NCBI RefSeq assembly: GCF_003932755.1
Contig: NZ_CP024202.1
Coordinates: 1,674,001-1,738,000 of the forward strand
Direction: 5' to 3'
Source of the DNA: Methylomicrobium sp. wino1
GTDB lineage: Bacteria > Pseudomonadota > Gammaproteobacteria > Methylococcales > Methylomonadaceae
Length of the DNA: 64,000 nucleotides
Positions 9,869 to 19,734 of this stretch are shown in pieces. How positions within the stretch are numbered: the stretch's first letter is position 1; every line of letters starts with the position of its first letter. Made by a program: the position numbers and the translations under genes. Below the pieces are notes generated by a model. That model did not search any database. It was not told the origin of the DNA and worked only from the letters and a program-made list of their open reading frames with translations.

Positions 9869-11137
9869 ATGAGGATGTACAACTTGTTTCCCCTGCTGGC
9901 AGGCCACTTCGGGCAGTGGAAAGCTCATTTGGAAAGGGCCGCGGCGATGCGGTTCGATTGGGTTTTTGTTAACCCGTTACAAAAAACCGGGGCGTCCGGC
10001 AGTCTGTATTCTATTGCCGATTATTTTCAGTTAAACCCGCTGTTGGTCGATCCGAAATCCAAAAAAACTGCCGAGCAACAATTACAGGCGCTGATTCAAC
10101 AGACTGAGAAAAAATTCCAAATCCGCTTTATGACCGATTTGGTTTTGAATCATTGTGCGATCGATTCGCCCTTGCTGAAAACGCACCCGGAATGGTTCGT
10201 TCGCGAACACGGCCAGGTGCAGAGTCCTTTTTGTCTCGAAGACGGCGGTCATAAGGTAGTATGGGAGGATTTGGCGCAACTCGATCATGGCCGCAGTCAC
10301 GATAATGGGCTTTATGCCTATTTTCGTAAAATCATCGAGTCATACATCGGCCTGGGTTTTAAAGGCTTTCGTTGCGATGCCGCCTATCAATTATCGCCCG
10401 AACTTTGGCGGCAATTGATCAGGGATACGAGACAAAAACATCCCGATGTGGTGTTTACCGCCGAAACGCTAGGCTGCAGCGCCGAGCGTACCAAGCAAAC
10501 CGCGCAAGCCGGGTTTGATTATATTTTCAATAGTTCCAAATGGTGGGATTTCGAAAGTCCGTGGCTACCGGAACAGTATCATTTATTGCGCCAAGCCGCC
10601 CCGTCGATCAGTTTTCCCGAAAGCCACGATACGCCTCGTTTATTTGCCGAAAGCAACGGCAATGCCGAGACCCTAAAGCAGCGTTACTTGTTTTCCGCAG
10701 TGTTCAGCAGCGGCGTGATGATGCCGATGGGTTACGAGTTTGGTTTTAGGAAACCGCTACATGTGGTGCATACGCGTCCCGAAGATTGGGAAAATACCGA
10801 GGTGGATTTGACCGAGTTTATTACTCAAGTCAATACGATGAAAGCCGATTATCCTGTATTTCAGGAAGAGGGGCCTTTTAACTTGATTGGTTATCCGCAG
10901 TCGCCGATACTTTTTTTCTGGAAAGCCAGCCAATCCGGACAACAAGAAGCTTTGATCTTGTTAAATAAGGATCCTTGGCAGCGGCATGAGTTTTCGACGC
11001 CTGATCTCTATCAATATGTTCAGTCGCGCGGGCCGTTTACCGATCTCTCGCCGGAGTATCCGTTAGCTTATGTGCCGAGTCCTTATCATTTCGACTTATT
11101 GCCGGGTATGGTTCGGGTGATGGTTACGACACAGTAA
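9869..11137 (+). CDS. alpha-amylase family (GH13) protein
   Basis: A GH13 catalytic barrel of about 422 residues, short for the clan because it lacks an extra N-terminal module. Visible motifs: MTDLVLNHC (region I), GFKGFRCDAAYQ with the nucleophile Asp (region II), VVFTAETLG with the acid/base Glu (region III), and FPESHDTPRL (region IV). Regions II and IV somewhat resemble maltosyltransferases such as GlgE, but I cannot assign a reaction. It begins 12 bases after the glgA stop, with AAAGAGG as ribosome-binding site, and precedes glgB, so a role in glycogen or maltodextrin metabolism is inferred. A TTG one codon upstream is also possible as start. Cytoplasmic, with no signal peptide. Confidence 0.82.
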   Translation: MRMYNLFPLLAGHFGQWKAHLERAAAMRFDWVFVNPLQKTGASGSLYSIADYFQLNPLLVDPKSKKTAEQQLQALIQQTEKKFQIRFMTDLVLNHCAIDSPLLKTHPEWFVREHGQVQSPFCLEDGGHKVVWEDLAQLDHGRSHDNGLYAYFRKIIESYIGLGFKGFRCDAAYQLSPELWRQLIRDTRQKHPDVVFTAETLGCSAERTKQTAQAGFDYIFNSSKWWDFESPWLPEQYHLLRQAAPSISFPESHDTPRLFAESNGNAETLKQRYLFSAVFSSGVMMPMGYEFGFRKPLHVVHTRPEDWENTEVDLTEFITQVNTMKADYPVFQEEGPFNLIGYPQSPILFFWKASQSGQQEALILLNKDPWQRHEFSTPDLYQYVQSRGPFTDLSPEYPLAYVPSPYHFDLLPGMVRVMVTTQ

Positions 11138-11233
11138 ACGGTTTGACCAAAATTCAAGTTTTACAACTAATTAGGTGCCAGAGTAACGACGCCGAATCGA
11201 CGCTAAACCAGGATAGCACATTAGAACAGGAGA

Positions 11234-11302
11234 GCGGGAACCGGGCTTGTCGAGGCGAGCTGAGCTATCCCCACCCGAATGATAAATTCGCGGGCTTCCC
11301 GT
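11234..11302. repeat. Imperfect inverted repeat upstream of glgB
   Basis: GCGGGAACCGGGC near 11234 pairs imperfectly with GCGGGCTTCCCGT near 11290, forming a possible 69-base hairpin ending about 10 bases before the glgB start codon. It could affect glgB translation or be a degenerate REP-like unit. No clear Shine-Dalgarno precedes glgB. Confidence 0.3.
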
Positions 11303-11310
11303 AAAAGCAG

Positions 11311-13539
11311 ATGAGTAAAACAAAACTGTCCACAGAATTACAGAGTCTTGTCGATGCAAAATGCAGCGATCCCTTTGCCGTTTTAGGCCGCCATCCCAAG
11401 GATGACAAACAGGTTGTGGTACGAGCTTTTTTGCCCCATGCCGAAACCGTGGCCTTGGCTGAAGGAAACATGCCATTGACTCGAATCGAGGACACGGCTC
11501 TTTTCGAATGGCATGGCTTAGCATCACAAGTCCCTCCATGCTATCGGCTGATGTGGCGCGATCAAGACCATTACGAGCACATTGGTTACGATCCTTATTG
11601 CTATGCGCCGCAATTACCGGATTACGATTTACATTTATTCAGTGAAGGAAAGCATTGGCATGCTTACCGTTTGCTGGGCGCGCGCGTGCATGAGGTCGAA
11701 AACGTCGCCGGCGTTCTGTTTTCCGTGTGGGCACCCAATGCGGCTAGGGTTAGCGTAGTCGGCGATTTTAACCGTTGGGACGGTCGATGTCATCAAATGC
11801 GGGTACATGGTAATGGGGTATGGGAGCTTTTTATTCCAGGCTTAGAACCCGGATTGGTTTACAAGTATGAAATTCGCGCGAAGAACGGCGATATTTTATT
11901 AAAAACAGATCCTTACGGCCGATTTTTTGAGGTTCGCCCGAGTACGGCCAGCATTGTCACGGCAAGCGATAAGTTTAATTGGCATGACCAAAAATGGCTG
12001 AAACAACGTGAGAAGTTCGATTGGCAGCATAAACCGATTAGCATTTACGAGGTACATTTGGGGTCTTGGCAGCGAGGGTCCGAAGGCGAATTGCTCAATT
12101 ACCGGCAATTGGCGGTGGCCTTGGTGGAATATGCGAAAACTTTGGGCTTTACCCATCTCGAGTTATTGCCGGTTACCGAGCATCCCTATGATAAGTCGTG
12201 GGGCTACCAAACGACGGGGTACTATGCGCCAACCAGCCGTTTCGGTAGTCCCGAAGATTTTCGCTGGTTTGTCGATTATTGTCATCAGCATGAGATCGGT
12301 GTTATTCTCGATTGGGTGCCGGCGCATTTTCCAAAAGATGCGCATGCGCTTGCATGGTTCGACGGCACATCGTTGTACGAGCATGAAGATCCAAGGCTCG
12401 GCGAACATCGTGATTGGTCGACATTGATCTTTAATTTCGGGCGTTATGAAGTTAAGAACTTTTTGATCTCGAGTGCGTTATTCTGGCTCGAGGAATATCA
12501 TGTAGACGGTTTGCGAGTCGATGCGGTAGCTTCAATGTTGTATCTCGATTATTCCCGTGAGGAAGGCGAGTGGATACCCAATAAATACGGCGGCCGCGAA
12601 AATTTGGAGGCCATCGACTTTTTAAGATCATTGAACGAAATTACCCATCAGCAAGTGCCAGGCGTGTTAATCATGGCCGAAGAGTCGACCGCTTGGCCGC
12701 AGGTTACCAAGCCTCCGTATGTCGGTGGCTTGGGCTTCGATTTGAAGTGGAATATGGGGTGGATGAACGATACGTTGCGCTATATGGAAAAAGAGTCGAT
12801 ATTTCGCCAATACCATCAGGGAGAATTAACCTTCAGTTTGATTTACGCCTTTACGGAAAATTTTTTGTTGCCGTTTTCTCACGATGAAGTGGTTCACGGA
12901 AAGCAATCGATGTTATATAAAATGCCCGGCGATGAGTGGCAGCGATTTGCTAATTTACGTTTGGTGTATTTTTATATGTTTACCCACCCCGGCAAAAAGT
13001 TGCTCTTCATGGGTTGTGAATTCGGTCAGGGGCGTGAATGGGATAGCAGCCAAGTGCTTGACTGGTATGTGTTGGCCTATCCGTTCCACCAAGGCTTGCA
13101 ACATCTGGTTAAGACGCTGAATCACACCTATCAAAAGGAGACGGTTTTACACGCCAATGATTTTACCGATGCGGGATTTGAGTGGATCGATTGCCATGAT
13201 GCCCATAACTCGGTGCTGATTTATATCCGCAAGGCTGCCGATACGGGAGAGTTTTTGATTGTAGCGCTGAACTTTACCCCGGTCCCGCGAGAGTATTATC
13301 ACATTGGAGTGCCGGCAGCCGGGCGTTATGATGAAATCCTTAACTCCGATGCGCAGGAATTCGGTGGCAGCGGGGTGATAAATTCACCGGACGGTATTTG
13401 GACTCAGGAACAAGCCTGGATGAATCGGCCTCACTCGCTCTATATCACTTTGCCGCCTTTAGGTGGGGTCGTCTTAAAACACAGTCAAACGGCACCACCC
13501 GGTCCGCAAGCGGTGTTAACGCCTCCCAAAAAGAGTTAA
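11311..13539 (+). CDS. glgB: 1,4-alpha-glucan branching enzyme (GH13)
   Basis: Creates alpha-1,6 branches in glycogen. At 742 residues it is the long proteobacterial form: an N-terminal module ([10 protein letters not shown]), a CBM48 domain ([23 protein letters not shown]), the catalytic barrel and a C-terminal beta domain. The catalytic residues are D404 in [18 protein letters not shown] and E457 in [12 protein letters not shown], with the conserved [12 protein letters not shown]. These positions match the Escherichia coli enzyme (D405, E458) almost exactly. It is the last gene of the glycogen cluster, followed by a hairpin that may end transcription. Cytoplasmic. Confidence 0.97.
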   Translation: MSKTKLSTELQSLVDAKCSDPFAVLGRHPKDDKQVVVRAFLPHAETVALAEGNMPLTRIEDTALFEWHGLASQVPPCYRLMWRDQDHYEHIGYDPYCYAPQLPDYDLHLFSEGKHWHAYRLLGARVHEVENVAGVLFSVWAPNAARVSVVGDFNRWDGRCHQMRVHGNGVWELFIPGLEPGLVYKYEIRAKNGDILLKTDPYGRFFEVRPSTASIVTASDKFNWHDQKWLKQREKFDWQHKPISIYEVHLGSWQRGSEGELLNYRQLAVALVEYAKTLGFTHLELLPVTEHPYDKSWGYQTTGYYAPTSRFGSPEDFRWFVDYCHQHEIGVILDWVPAHFPKDAHALAWFDGTSLYEHEDPRLGEHRDWSTLIFNFGRYEVKNFLISSALFWLEEYHVDGLRVDAVASMLYLDYSREEGEWIPNKYGGRENLEAIDFLRSLNEITHQQVPGVLIMAEESTAWPQVTKPPYVGGLGFDLKWNMGWMNDTLRYMEKESIFRQYHQGELTFSLIYAFTENFLLPFSHDEVVHGKQSMLYKMPGDEWQRFANLRLVYFYMFTHPGKKLLFMGCEFGQGREWDSSQVLDWYVLAYPFHQGLQHLVKTLNHTYQKETVLHANDFTDAGFEWIDCHDAHNSVLIYIRKAADTGEFLIVALNFTPVPREYYHIGVPAAGRYDEILNSDAQEFGGSGVINSPDGIWTQEQAWMNRPHSLYITLPPLGGVVLKHSQTAPPGPQAVLTPPKKS

Positions 13540-13600
13540 ATCACCCTCGACAAAGATTGGGGGCTTATTTTTTTAGCTCCCTCAAAGGGACCTCTTCATG

Positions 13601-13618
13601 AACCGCCGAAAGGCGGTT
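13601..13618 (+). terminator. Possible terminator after glgB
   Basis: AACCGCC-GAAA-GGCGGTT forms a perfect 7-bp stem with a stable GAAA tetraloop about 60 bases after the glgB stop. The following tract is only weakly T-rich, so it may be a partial terminator or mRNA-stabilising hairpin. Confidence 0.5.
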
Positions 13619-13658
13619 TGCCCTTTAACAAGCTTTATCGCTAAGTTAATCAATTCAC

Positions 13659-13741
13659 GTAGTCCGTATGTAGCGTAAGCGAAATACGGGAACTTCGGTG
13701 CTTCGAAAGTTCCGGATTCCGTTTCACTTCATCCGGGCTAC
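13659..13741. repeat. REP-like inverted repeat (GTAGYCCGKATG type)
   Basis: About 83 bp with ends GTAGTCCGTATGTAGCGTAAG and its imperfect complement CACTTCATCCGGGCTAC, and an inner GGAACTT…AAGTTCC stem. It sits between the convergent glgB and xoxJ genes. Similar GTAGCCCGGATGAAG units are common interspersed repeats in gammaproteobacteria. It can act as a bidirectional hairpin barrier. Confidence 0.6.
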
Positions 13742-13881
13742 ATGGTTAAATTCAAATGATTTAGCCTAGTTGATTTTATGTCTGCATTTTGATTTTCACA
13801 TTAGCTATAAATGCCGAATGCTTGATTATGACAAGTGAAATAAAATATCCGGCGAGTTAGTCGGGAAGATAACGTTTCGTA

Positions 13882-14736
13882 TTAGTTGTTGTCATCTTTG
13901 CGGATTTTTTGTTTTGGAATCGGTAATAATGGGACTTGGTAGTCGGAGATAATTTTTTGAATGTCATCGAAATTTTCGTCAATGAGTCGGTTGAGCATCT
14001 CTTTTCGCGCCTTGTCTCCATAGCGTACCCCCATGGCTATCGAAAAATCGAACTTCATGCCCGGTGACGAGCTCATAGGGATGGTAGTGAAGCTACCTTT
14101 CGGGCTTTGCGAGATCACGTGGCCCGCCATCGGTCCCCAGAGGACAGCCATATCAATTATTCCTGCTTTTAGATCCTTATCGATCTGCATCGCCACATTG
14201 TTTTCATTATCGCCGGTCATGGTTTGGTAAGGCACGCCTTGATCGAGTAAGCCCAGCTTTTGCAGCCAAGCCGTACCCGGTCCCCTGTCGAACATCGCTA
14301 TGCGTAACGATTCTTGACGCTGGAGTGGTAAATCGTTTAATTGTTCCGCCGACTCGATATCGTTCCAGCCACGATTTTTGGCGATTAGCAAGACATAGGT
14401 CGAATGATAATAGGGTTTGGTTGTCAAAGTTCGATCGTAACCGGCCGGGACGCCCATGACGACATCGCATTTATACTCGTCCTCGGAATCTCCGATCGTT
14501 GCTGTCAGTGTGTTTCGGATAAAACCTATGCGATTGGGAAACCAAGTGTACTCAAGGTCTTGTCCTAATTTCTTGGCGAATAATTCGGCAATTTTATTTT
14601 CGAAGCCATCGCCGTTTTTAGTGGAATACGGAGGATCCAACGGGTCTGCACAGACTCTGAATTTGTCTTCGGCATTGGCTGTGGAGGCTATGGTGGCACA
14701 TAGCAAAACGTTAAATAATAAAGTCCTGAGAGTCAT
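13882..14736 (-). CDS. xoxJ: XoxJ/MxaJ-type periplasmic solute-binding-like protein
   Basis: A 284-residue periplasmic protein with an ABC-transporter substrate-binding fold. The signal peptide is MTLRTLLFNVLLCATIASTANA, then mature EDKFRVCADPLDPPYS, the conserved N-terminus of quinoprotein-dehydrogenase-associated binding proteins, and later CDVVMGVPAGYDRTLTTKPYYHSTYV. The ATG at 14736 is chosen because AGGAG sits about six bases upstream and the signal peptide begins there; the frame is open eleven codons further. It lies downstream of xoxF on the same strand, but a strong terminator follows xoxF at 15018-15044 and 336 bases separate them, so it may have its own promoter. XoxJ is thought to assist XoxF activation; its exact role is not settled. 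Confidence 0.88.
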   Translation of the reverse strand: MTLRTLLFNVLLCATIASTANAEDKFRVCADPLDPPYSTKNGDGFENKIAELFAKKLGQDLEYTWFPNRIGFIRNTLTATIGDSEDEYKCDVVMGVPAGYDRTLTTKPYYHSTYVLLIAKNRGWNDIESAEQLNDLPLQRQESLRIAMFDRGPGTAWLQKLGLLDQGVPYQTMTGDNENNVAMQIDKDLKAGIIDMAVLWGPMAGHVISQSPKGSFTTIPMSSSPGMKFDFSIAMGVRYGDKARKEMLNRLIDENFDDIQKIISDYQVPLLPIPKQKIRKDDNN

Positions 14737-14838
14737 TCTTTCTCCTGGTGAGTTCGGAACTAAATCCAATAGTTTAATGTATCTGAGCCGTAAAGGCTAA
14801 GTTACAACGCAGGCATTATCCTATAAAAAGCATTTTGT

Positions 14839-14956
14839 CCACGAAGCACACGAAAATCACAAAGTATTTCAAATAGTTAATTTCTTCAAGTTGCTCACCC
14901 AACGGGTGATTCAATAGATTTATGTAATCGTATGATTACTTTCGTGTATTTCGTGG
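14839..14956. repeat. Inverted-repeat element between xoxJ and xoxF
   Basis: CCACGAAGCACACGAAA (14839-14855) and TTTCGTGTATTTCGTGG (14940-14956) are 15/17 complementary and enclose about 85 bp with a small inner stem (TCACCCAACGGGTGA). Probably a small interspersed repeat. The rest of the 336-base gap holds only the xoxF terminator. Confidence 0.6.
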
Positions 14957-15017
14957 GCTGACTGCCGAATTTAGGATTATTGGGTTCCGGTTCTGTGGGG
15001 TGTGTCGGTCAAAAAAA

Positions 15018-15044
15018 AACCCCGGTCGAAAATCGACCGGGGTT
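15018..15044 (-). terminator. Rho-independent terminator of xoxF
   Basis: Reading the minus strand, AACCCCGGTCGA-TTTT-CGACCGGGGTT forms a GC-rich stem of 11-12 bp followed directly by a run of T (complement of the A run at 15011-15019). It lies about 29 bases beyond the xoxF stop. Confidence 0.9.
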
Positions 15045-15072
15045 TGTTCCTATCTAAAAATCAGATATTTTC

Positions 15073-16926
15073 TTAATTAGGCAATGCGAATACAGTTAAT
15101 GTGCCGCCCAATTTAGTGTAAGAGCTCAGACTTCTGTATGCGCCGACAGCTCCTAAACCTTCAGAGTTTGAAGAGTCAGATCCGTCGTCGAGTCCGGCGG
15201 CTATGCCGATACCGGCCCAGCCGCCAACGCCTGACAGTACGCCGACATATTGTTTGCCGTTGTATTCCCAAGTATTGACGTTACCGATAATACCGGAAGG
15301 AGTTTTAAATCTGTAAAGCTCTTTACCGGTTTTCGCGTCGACCGCTTTCAGGTAGCCTTCCAGAGTGCCGTAGAAAACGACACCGCCGGCAGTAGCCAGC
15401 GAACCTGACCATACCGAGAATTGCTCTTTGTTAGACCAAATGATTTTACCGGTTGTAGCATCCCAGGCAGTGAATTGACCCAGGTTGTTAGAGCCGTCTT
15501 CTTTTCCTGTGATGGCATCTTTACCGGCCGGGAACATAGACAATGTCGCGCCAACATAAGGTTGGCCGGCAGTGTATTCAACCTCGAACGGTTCATAGTC
15601 CATGCAAACGTGGTTGCCGGAAATGTAGAAATAACCGGTTTGCGGAGAGTAAGAGACAGGCTGTTGGTTTTTGCTTCCTAATGCAGCAGGGCAAACGCCT
15701 TGAGTGTTTTCGTCTTCACCGTTGTATTCCGTGCTGTATTGAGAAACGACTTGCGGACGGCCGGATTTCATGTCGACATGAGTCGCCCAGTTAACCGCTT
15801 TGTCGAATTTTTCGGCAACCAACAATTCGCCGGTAACGCGATCCAGCGTGTAGCCGAAACCGTTACGGTCGAAGTGAACGGCGGTTTTGCGCATTTTGCC
15901 GTTGATTTTTTGATCGACTAGCGCGACTTCATTGATTCCGTCGTAATCCCATTCGTCATGCGGGGTCATTTGGTAAACCCATTTGACTTCGCCGGTGTCT
16001 GCGTCACGAGCCCACAATGACATCGACCATTTGTTGTCGCCAGGACGTTGTACAGGGTTCCAAGTCGAAGGGTTGCCCGATCCGTAATAGACCAGGTTCA
16101 ACTCCGGATCATAGCTGTACCATCCCCAGGTGGTGCCGCCGCCGATTTTCCATTGGTCGCCTTCCCAAGTGCTGGTGCTCGAGTCTTTGCCGACCATTTG
16201 GACTTTGCCGTCTTTCCAAGTTGTCGTTTTGCTTGAATTGATCAGAGTATCTGAATCGGGGCCCATGCTGTAGCCTTTCCAGTCCAACTCGCCGGTGCGG
16301 ATGTTGTAAGCCGCCAAGAAGCCGCGCACGCCGAATTCACCGCCGGAGATGCCGGTGATGACTTTGTCTTTGACAACCAAAGGCGCTTGGGTGTTAGTCA
16401 TGCCCAATTTAGGATCGCCGTTTTGCACGCTCCATACACGTTTACCGGTTTTGGCGTCCAATGCAGTTAAGATAGTATCTGATTGTTGTAGGAAAATTTT
16501 GCCGTCACCGTATGCCAAACCACGGTTGACGGTGTCACAGCACATCACAGGGATAGTGACGTCGGCGTCTTGTTGCGGAGTATATTCCCAAATGACTGCT
16601 TGAGACTTTTGGTCGATCGCATAAACGGTGTTAGGGAATGGCGTGTGAATATACATGACGTCATTGACAACCAGAGGGCCGCCTTCATGACCGCGCAGAA
16701 CGCCGGTTGAAAAAGTCCATGCCGGTTGCAGGGTTTTGACGTTAGAAGTGTTGATTTGTTTGAGTTCGCTGTAACGGGTACCATGATAGTTACCGCCCCA
16801 AGTTGCCCAGTTCGCAGGGTTCTTGGTCAATTTTTCAACTTCGCTATTCGCTTGAGATACTGCAGGTACTGCAAGCAAGGCAGCGACAGTTGAGGCAATC
16901 AGCCAGCTTTTGACAGGCTTCTTCAT
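15073..16926 (-). CDS. xoxF: lanthanide-dependent PQQ methanol dehydrogenase
   Basis: Periplasmic PQQ enzyme that oxidises methanol to formaldehyde or formate. Length 617 aa; the signal peptide is [20 protein letters not shown] through SQA, then mature NSEVEKL. The vicinal disulfide pair is C129-C130 ([10 protein letters not shown]), which contacts PQQ in this family. The segment [10 protein letters not shown] has Asp327, the catalytic base position, and Asp329, the extra aspartate that marks lanthanide-binding XoxF; calcium-dependent MxaF has Ala there. Tryptophan-docking propeller repeats ([17 protein letters not shown]) are present. A strong AGGAGG precedes the ATG by seven bases. It is followed by a terminator and by xoxJ; no cytochrome xoxG is nearby. 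Expression is probably lanthanide-responsive, as known for the family. Confidence 0.97.
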   Translation of the reverse strand: MKKPVKSWLIASTVAALLAVPAVSQANSEVEKLTKNPANWATWGGNYHGTRYSELKQINTSNVKTLQPAWTFSTGVLRGHEGGPLVVNDVMYIHTPFPNTVYAIDQKSQAVIWEYTPQQDADVTIPVMCCDTVNRGLAYGDGKIFLQQSDTILTALDAKTGKRVWSVQNGDPKLGMTNTQAPLVVKDKVITGISGGEFGVRGFLAAYNIRTGELDWKGYSMGPDSDTLINSSKTTTWKDGKVQMVGKDSSTSTWEGDQWKIGGGTTWGWYSYDPELNLVYYGSGNPSTWNPVQRPGDNKWSMSLWARDADTGEVKWVYQMTPHDEWDYDGINEVALVDQKINGKMRKTAVHFDRNGFGYTLDRVTGELLVAEKFDKAVNWATHVDMKSGRPQVVSQYSTEYNGEDENTQGVCPAALGSKNQQPVSYSPQTGYFYISGNHVCMDYEPFEVEYTAGQPYVGATLSMFPAGKDAITGKEDGSNNLGQFTAWDATTGKIIWSNKEQFSVWSGSLATAGGVVFYGTLEGYLKAVDAKTGKELYRFKTPSGIIGNVNTWEYNGKQYVGVLSGVGGWAGIGIAAGLDDGSDSSNSEGLGAVGAYRSLSSYTKLGGTLTVFALPN

Positions 16927-17061
16927 ATATTTCCTCCTGGTATCCTGTTACACGACAGAATACGGGTTATGATTTTTAAGACTAATATTAGTTTTAAGCA
17001 ATTTATGGGGCGACGATCATTCCCTCTAACGGAGAACTAACAAGTGCCGCGCCAGGTGTGT

Positions 17062-17090
17062 AAATTTAAGGATTTTTTCCTAAAAGTCAA
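17062..17090 (-). promoter_or_regulatory. xoxF: Candidate xoxF promoter
   Basis: On the minus strand TTGACT (17090-17085) is followed 17 bases later by AAATTT, or 15 bases later by TTAAAT, about 135 bp upstream of xoxF. Match to sigma-70 is only fair in the -10 box. The divergent antiporter gene shares this 240-bp region. Confidence 0.25.
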
Positions 17091-17189
17091 CTTTTAAGGC
17101 GGACGACAAGCCTTTAAATTACACTGTCGTTCGGGAATATAAGCTCAGGGTTCGGCTTATCGGGCTCATTGTATCAACAACCTTCTATT

Positions 17190-19628
17190 ATGCAAATTTC
17201 CTACTTGCTTTCTGTTGTTTTGGTGTTTTTGACCGTTGCAATGGTTATTGCCGGATTGACCAGGCATTTGCGGTTGCCTTATACCGTTTTGTTGGTATTG
17301 ATGGGTGTGATGATTAATTTAACTAGCACATTGACCGATCATGTGGCCTTCGTGGGTGGGTTTCGATTGACCCATGACTTGGTGTTGTTTGTTTTTTTAC
17401 CGGCATTGATTTTCGAATCCGCTATGAGTCTCGATGCCCGGGCATTGTTGAAAGATCTTGTTCCTGTGGTCGTGATGGCGATTCCGGGCATGTTGATATC
17501 AGCATTTCTGGTGGGTCTGGGATTGGTGGTATCGCTACAAATCGATTGGCTTGTCGCGCTATTGTTCGGGGCACTGATTTCCGCGACGGATCCGGTGGCG
17601 GTGATTGCCTTGTTTAAAGACCTTGGTGTCAGTCGAAGGCTAGCTGTATTGGTGGAGGGAGAATCTTTATTCAACGATGCCACAGCGATCGTGTTATTTA
17701 ATATAGTGCTCGGTTTTCTCTTGACCGGACAATACGACTGGGCTAATTCGCTGTCGGCAGTTCCGGATTTTATTCGGGTGTTTATAGGTGGCGCGGGAGT
17801 CGGTGTTTTCGGCGGCCTGCTATTTAGCGAATTGATGGTTAGATTGGCTCAAAGCGGGCGTAGTATTATTTTGGTGTTTACGCTGATTATGGCTTATTCG
17901 GCGTTCATCGTTGCCGAGCATATTTTCCATGTGTCGGGCGTCATGTCGGTGTTGGCTTCTGCGTTATGTTTTAAAATAGTCGGCTTGCCGAGGTTGTCGG
18001 GTGACATCGAGCATGTTGTCAAAGAATTTTGGGAAGTTATTGTTTTAATATTTAATTCGCTGCTGTTCATTATGATCGGCTTATCGGTGGATCTATTCTC
18101 GTTGCTCGGTAATTGGAACCCTATTTTGTGGGCGGTAATGGCTGTGGCTATCGCTCGAGCCGTGAGTATTTATGCGTTCATGCCGTTTACGAACTATTTA
18201 TTCGGGTTGCCTAAAATTTATCTTGCTAGCCGGCATATCATGTGGTGGGGTGGTCTGAAGGGCGGTTTGGCAGTGGCGATTGCTTTCTCGATACCCGATA
18301 CAGTGGCTGATAAACAATTATTGAAAGAGTTGACGTTAGGCGTTGTGATGGTGAGCATGCTGATTAATGCATCCACGCTTAGGCCGCTAATGCATTGGTT
18401 GAAAATAGATCGATTGAGCAACGAAGAGTGGCTCGAGTTACAGCAAGGCATGATTCAGCTTAAGTATTCGGTCGACGATGTTTTGCATAGCTTTGCCAAT
18501 TTGCATTTGCTTGACAGTGATATCCAAAATTCGGTTGTCTTTGGTTTGCGCAAAAAATTGCCGTCGAGCGACAAGCCGATGTCCGAGGATCAGCAGTTAA
18601 AACAATTGCATTTGTTGGCATTGCAAGCCGAAACGGATGAGTTGGCGCGGTTGCACGATATCGGTCTGGTGAATTATTACACCTATTTTAATTTTCAGGA
18701 TCTATTGAGAAAAGACCGGGCGAAAACGATAGAGGAGTTGTTGCTCATCGAATCTGCTAAAGATGAAAATAATCCGTTTTTGCGTTTTGAAATGTCGATG
18801 ATCCACTTTTTAAGCAAATACGAGTGGACGCTCGGTTTGCTCATTAAATACCAAAGCGGCCGGTTTTCGAATCTCATTCGTCATGATATTGCCGGTGTAT
18901 TGATGGCTCATGTCGCTCTGCAAAAACTTAAAACTGCCGATCCGAATTTATCCGGCGACAAATTAAATATCATTAAAAAAATATATCGGAACCGCTTGCA
19001 TCGAAGGCAAGGACGTTTAAAGCGCTTCGGCGAATTATTTCCTGATTTTTATCGTCAATATGAAAACAGGCTGTTTCAAGAAGTGGCGCTGCTTTATTCG
19101 CATAAGCTAGTTGTTGAGGAATACGAACAAGGCAAATTGTCGGTTAAGGTCTTTCGGCGATTAGAACAGTGCTTATTCGATGCTCAAAAACAATTGCCGG
19201 CTATGACGGCAAGTTTGAGTCTGGCTAAACGAGATGATTGGTTTGATAGCGTCCCTTTGTTTTCCGGTTTGCCAAGGGTGGTAATCAAACGCTTAGCGGA
19301 GCAGGCGCGATATATTAGCTTCTTGCCTGGAGATACCTTGTTCAATGAAGGTGACAAAGGCGATTGTATTTATATATTAGTCAGCGGCAGCGTCAATGTA
19401 TTCAAACAGGATGAGCAGGGGCAAAGCTTTCATGTCGCCGAATTACGAAAAGGCAGCTTTATCGGCGAGCATGCGTTATCGGCCAAGGCGGTTAGAACCG
19501 CGACGGTTAGGGCTAAAACATATATTACCGTGCTGCGTTTATCGGTCGAGCAGGTTGTTGAGTTGTCCGAGCAAGCACCGGACTTGGCCGGGCGATTACG
19601 GGATGCGGAATTTGGGCGTTATGCTTGA
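17190..19628 (+). CDS. CPA1-family Na+(K+)/H+ antiporter with C-terminal cyclic-nucleotide-binding domain
   Basis: Inner-membrane cation/proton antiporter. Residues 1-400 are hydrophobic with about 12 transmembrane helices and contain the CPA1 landmarks FVFLPALIFESAMSLD, FGALISATDPVAVIALFKDLG and VEGESLFNDATAIV, the last two carrying the acidic ion-binding residues. A cytoplasmic helical region follows, then about 120 C-terminal residues form a cNMP-binding domain: FLPGDTLFNEGDKGDCIYILVSGSVNVF and GSFIGEHALSAKAVRTATVRA, resembling the phosphate-binding cassette. This suggests regulation by a nucleotide or other ligand. ATG 17190 is preferred because it opens the first helix (MQISYLLSVVLVFL); an in-frame TTG exists at 17169. 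Neither has a good ribosome-binding site. The gene is divergent from xoxF. Confidence 0.88.
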   Translation: MQISYLLSVVLVFLTVAMVIAGLTRHLRLPYTVLLVLMGVMINLTSTLTDHVAFVGGFRLTHDLVLFVFLPALIFESAMSLDARALLKDLVPVVVMAIPGMLISAFLVGLGLVVSLQIDWLVALLFGALISATDPVAVIALFKDLGVSRRLAVLVEGESLFNDATAIVLFNIVLGFLLTGQYDWANSLSAVPDFIRVFIGGAGVGVFGGLLFSELMVRLAQSGRSIILVFTLIMAYSAFIVAEHIFHVSGVMSVLASALCFKIVGLPRLSGDIEHVVKEFWEVIVLIFNSLLFIMIGLSVDLFSLLGNWNPILWAVMAVAIARAVSIYAFMPFTNYLFGLPKIYLASRHIMWWGGLKGGLAVAIAFSIPDTVADKQLLKELTLGVVMVSMLINASTLRPLMHWLKIDRLSNEEWLELQQGMIQLKYSVDDVLHSFANLHLLDSDIQNSVVFGLRKKLPSSDKPMSEDQQLKQLHLLALQAETDELARLHDIGLVNYYTYFNFQDLLRKDRAKTIEELLLIESAKDENNPFLRFEMSMIHFLSKYEWTLGLLIKYQSGRFSNLIRHDIAGVLMAHVALQKLKTADPNLSGDKLNIIKKIYRNRLHRRQGRLKRFGELFPDFYRQYENRLFQEVALLYSHKLVVEEYEQGKLSVKVFRRLEQCLFDAQKQLPAMTASLSLAKRDDWFDSVPLFSGLPRVVIKRLAEQARYISFLPGDTLFNEGDKGDCIYILVSGSVNVFKQDEQGQSFHVAELRKGSFIGEHALSAKAVRTATVRAKTYITVLRLSVEQVVELSEQAPDLAGRLRDAEFGRYA

Positions 19629-19660
19629 TAGGGAAAGGGGCAAGGTGGAAGGGGAAAGAT

Positions 19661-19681
19661 GAAAGGTGAAAGGTGAAAGGT
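19661..19681. repeat. Short tandem repeat GAAAGGT x3
   Basis: Three perfect copies of the heptamer GAAAGGT. The same heptamer recurs in two and a half copies at the end of aroE (about 52702-52718) and once at about 19985. The surrounding 19629-20026 gap holds this repeat and one hairpin but no gene that I can support. Confidence 0.6.
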
Positions 19682-19708
19682 GGCTCTGTGGGAGCGGTCC
19701 CTAGATCG

Positions 19709-19734
19709 TCCCTCACCTAACGCTAGGTGAGGGA
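19709..19734. repeat. Palindrome TCCCTCACCTAAC/GCTAGGTGAGGGA
   Basis: A near-perfect palindrome (TCCCTCACCTA-ACGC-TAGGTGAGGGA). The same 22-bp core occurs inside family 2 elements at 47082-47104 and 59015-59037. Here it stands about 80 bases after the antiporter stop and may act as a terminator hairpin, though no T-run follows. Confidence 0.65.

Noticed and set aside
16927-17189. A lanthanide-responsive riboswitch upstream of xoxF
   Set aside because: No conserved riboswitch-like fold is apparent; lanthanide control of xoxF is known to be protein-mediated in studied strains.
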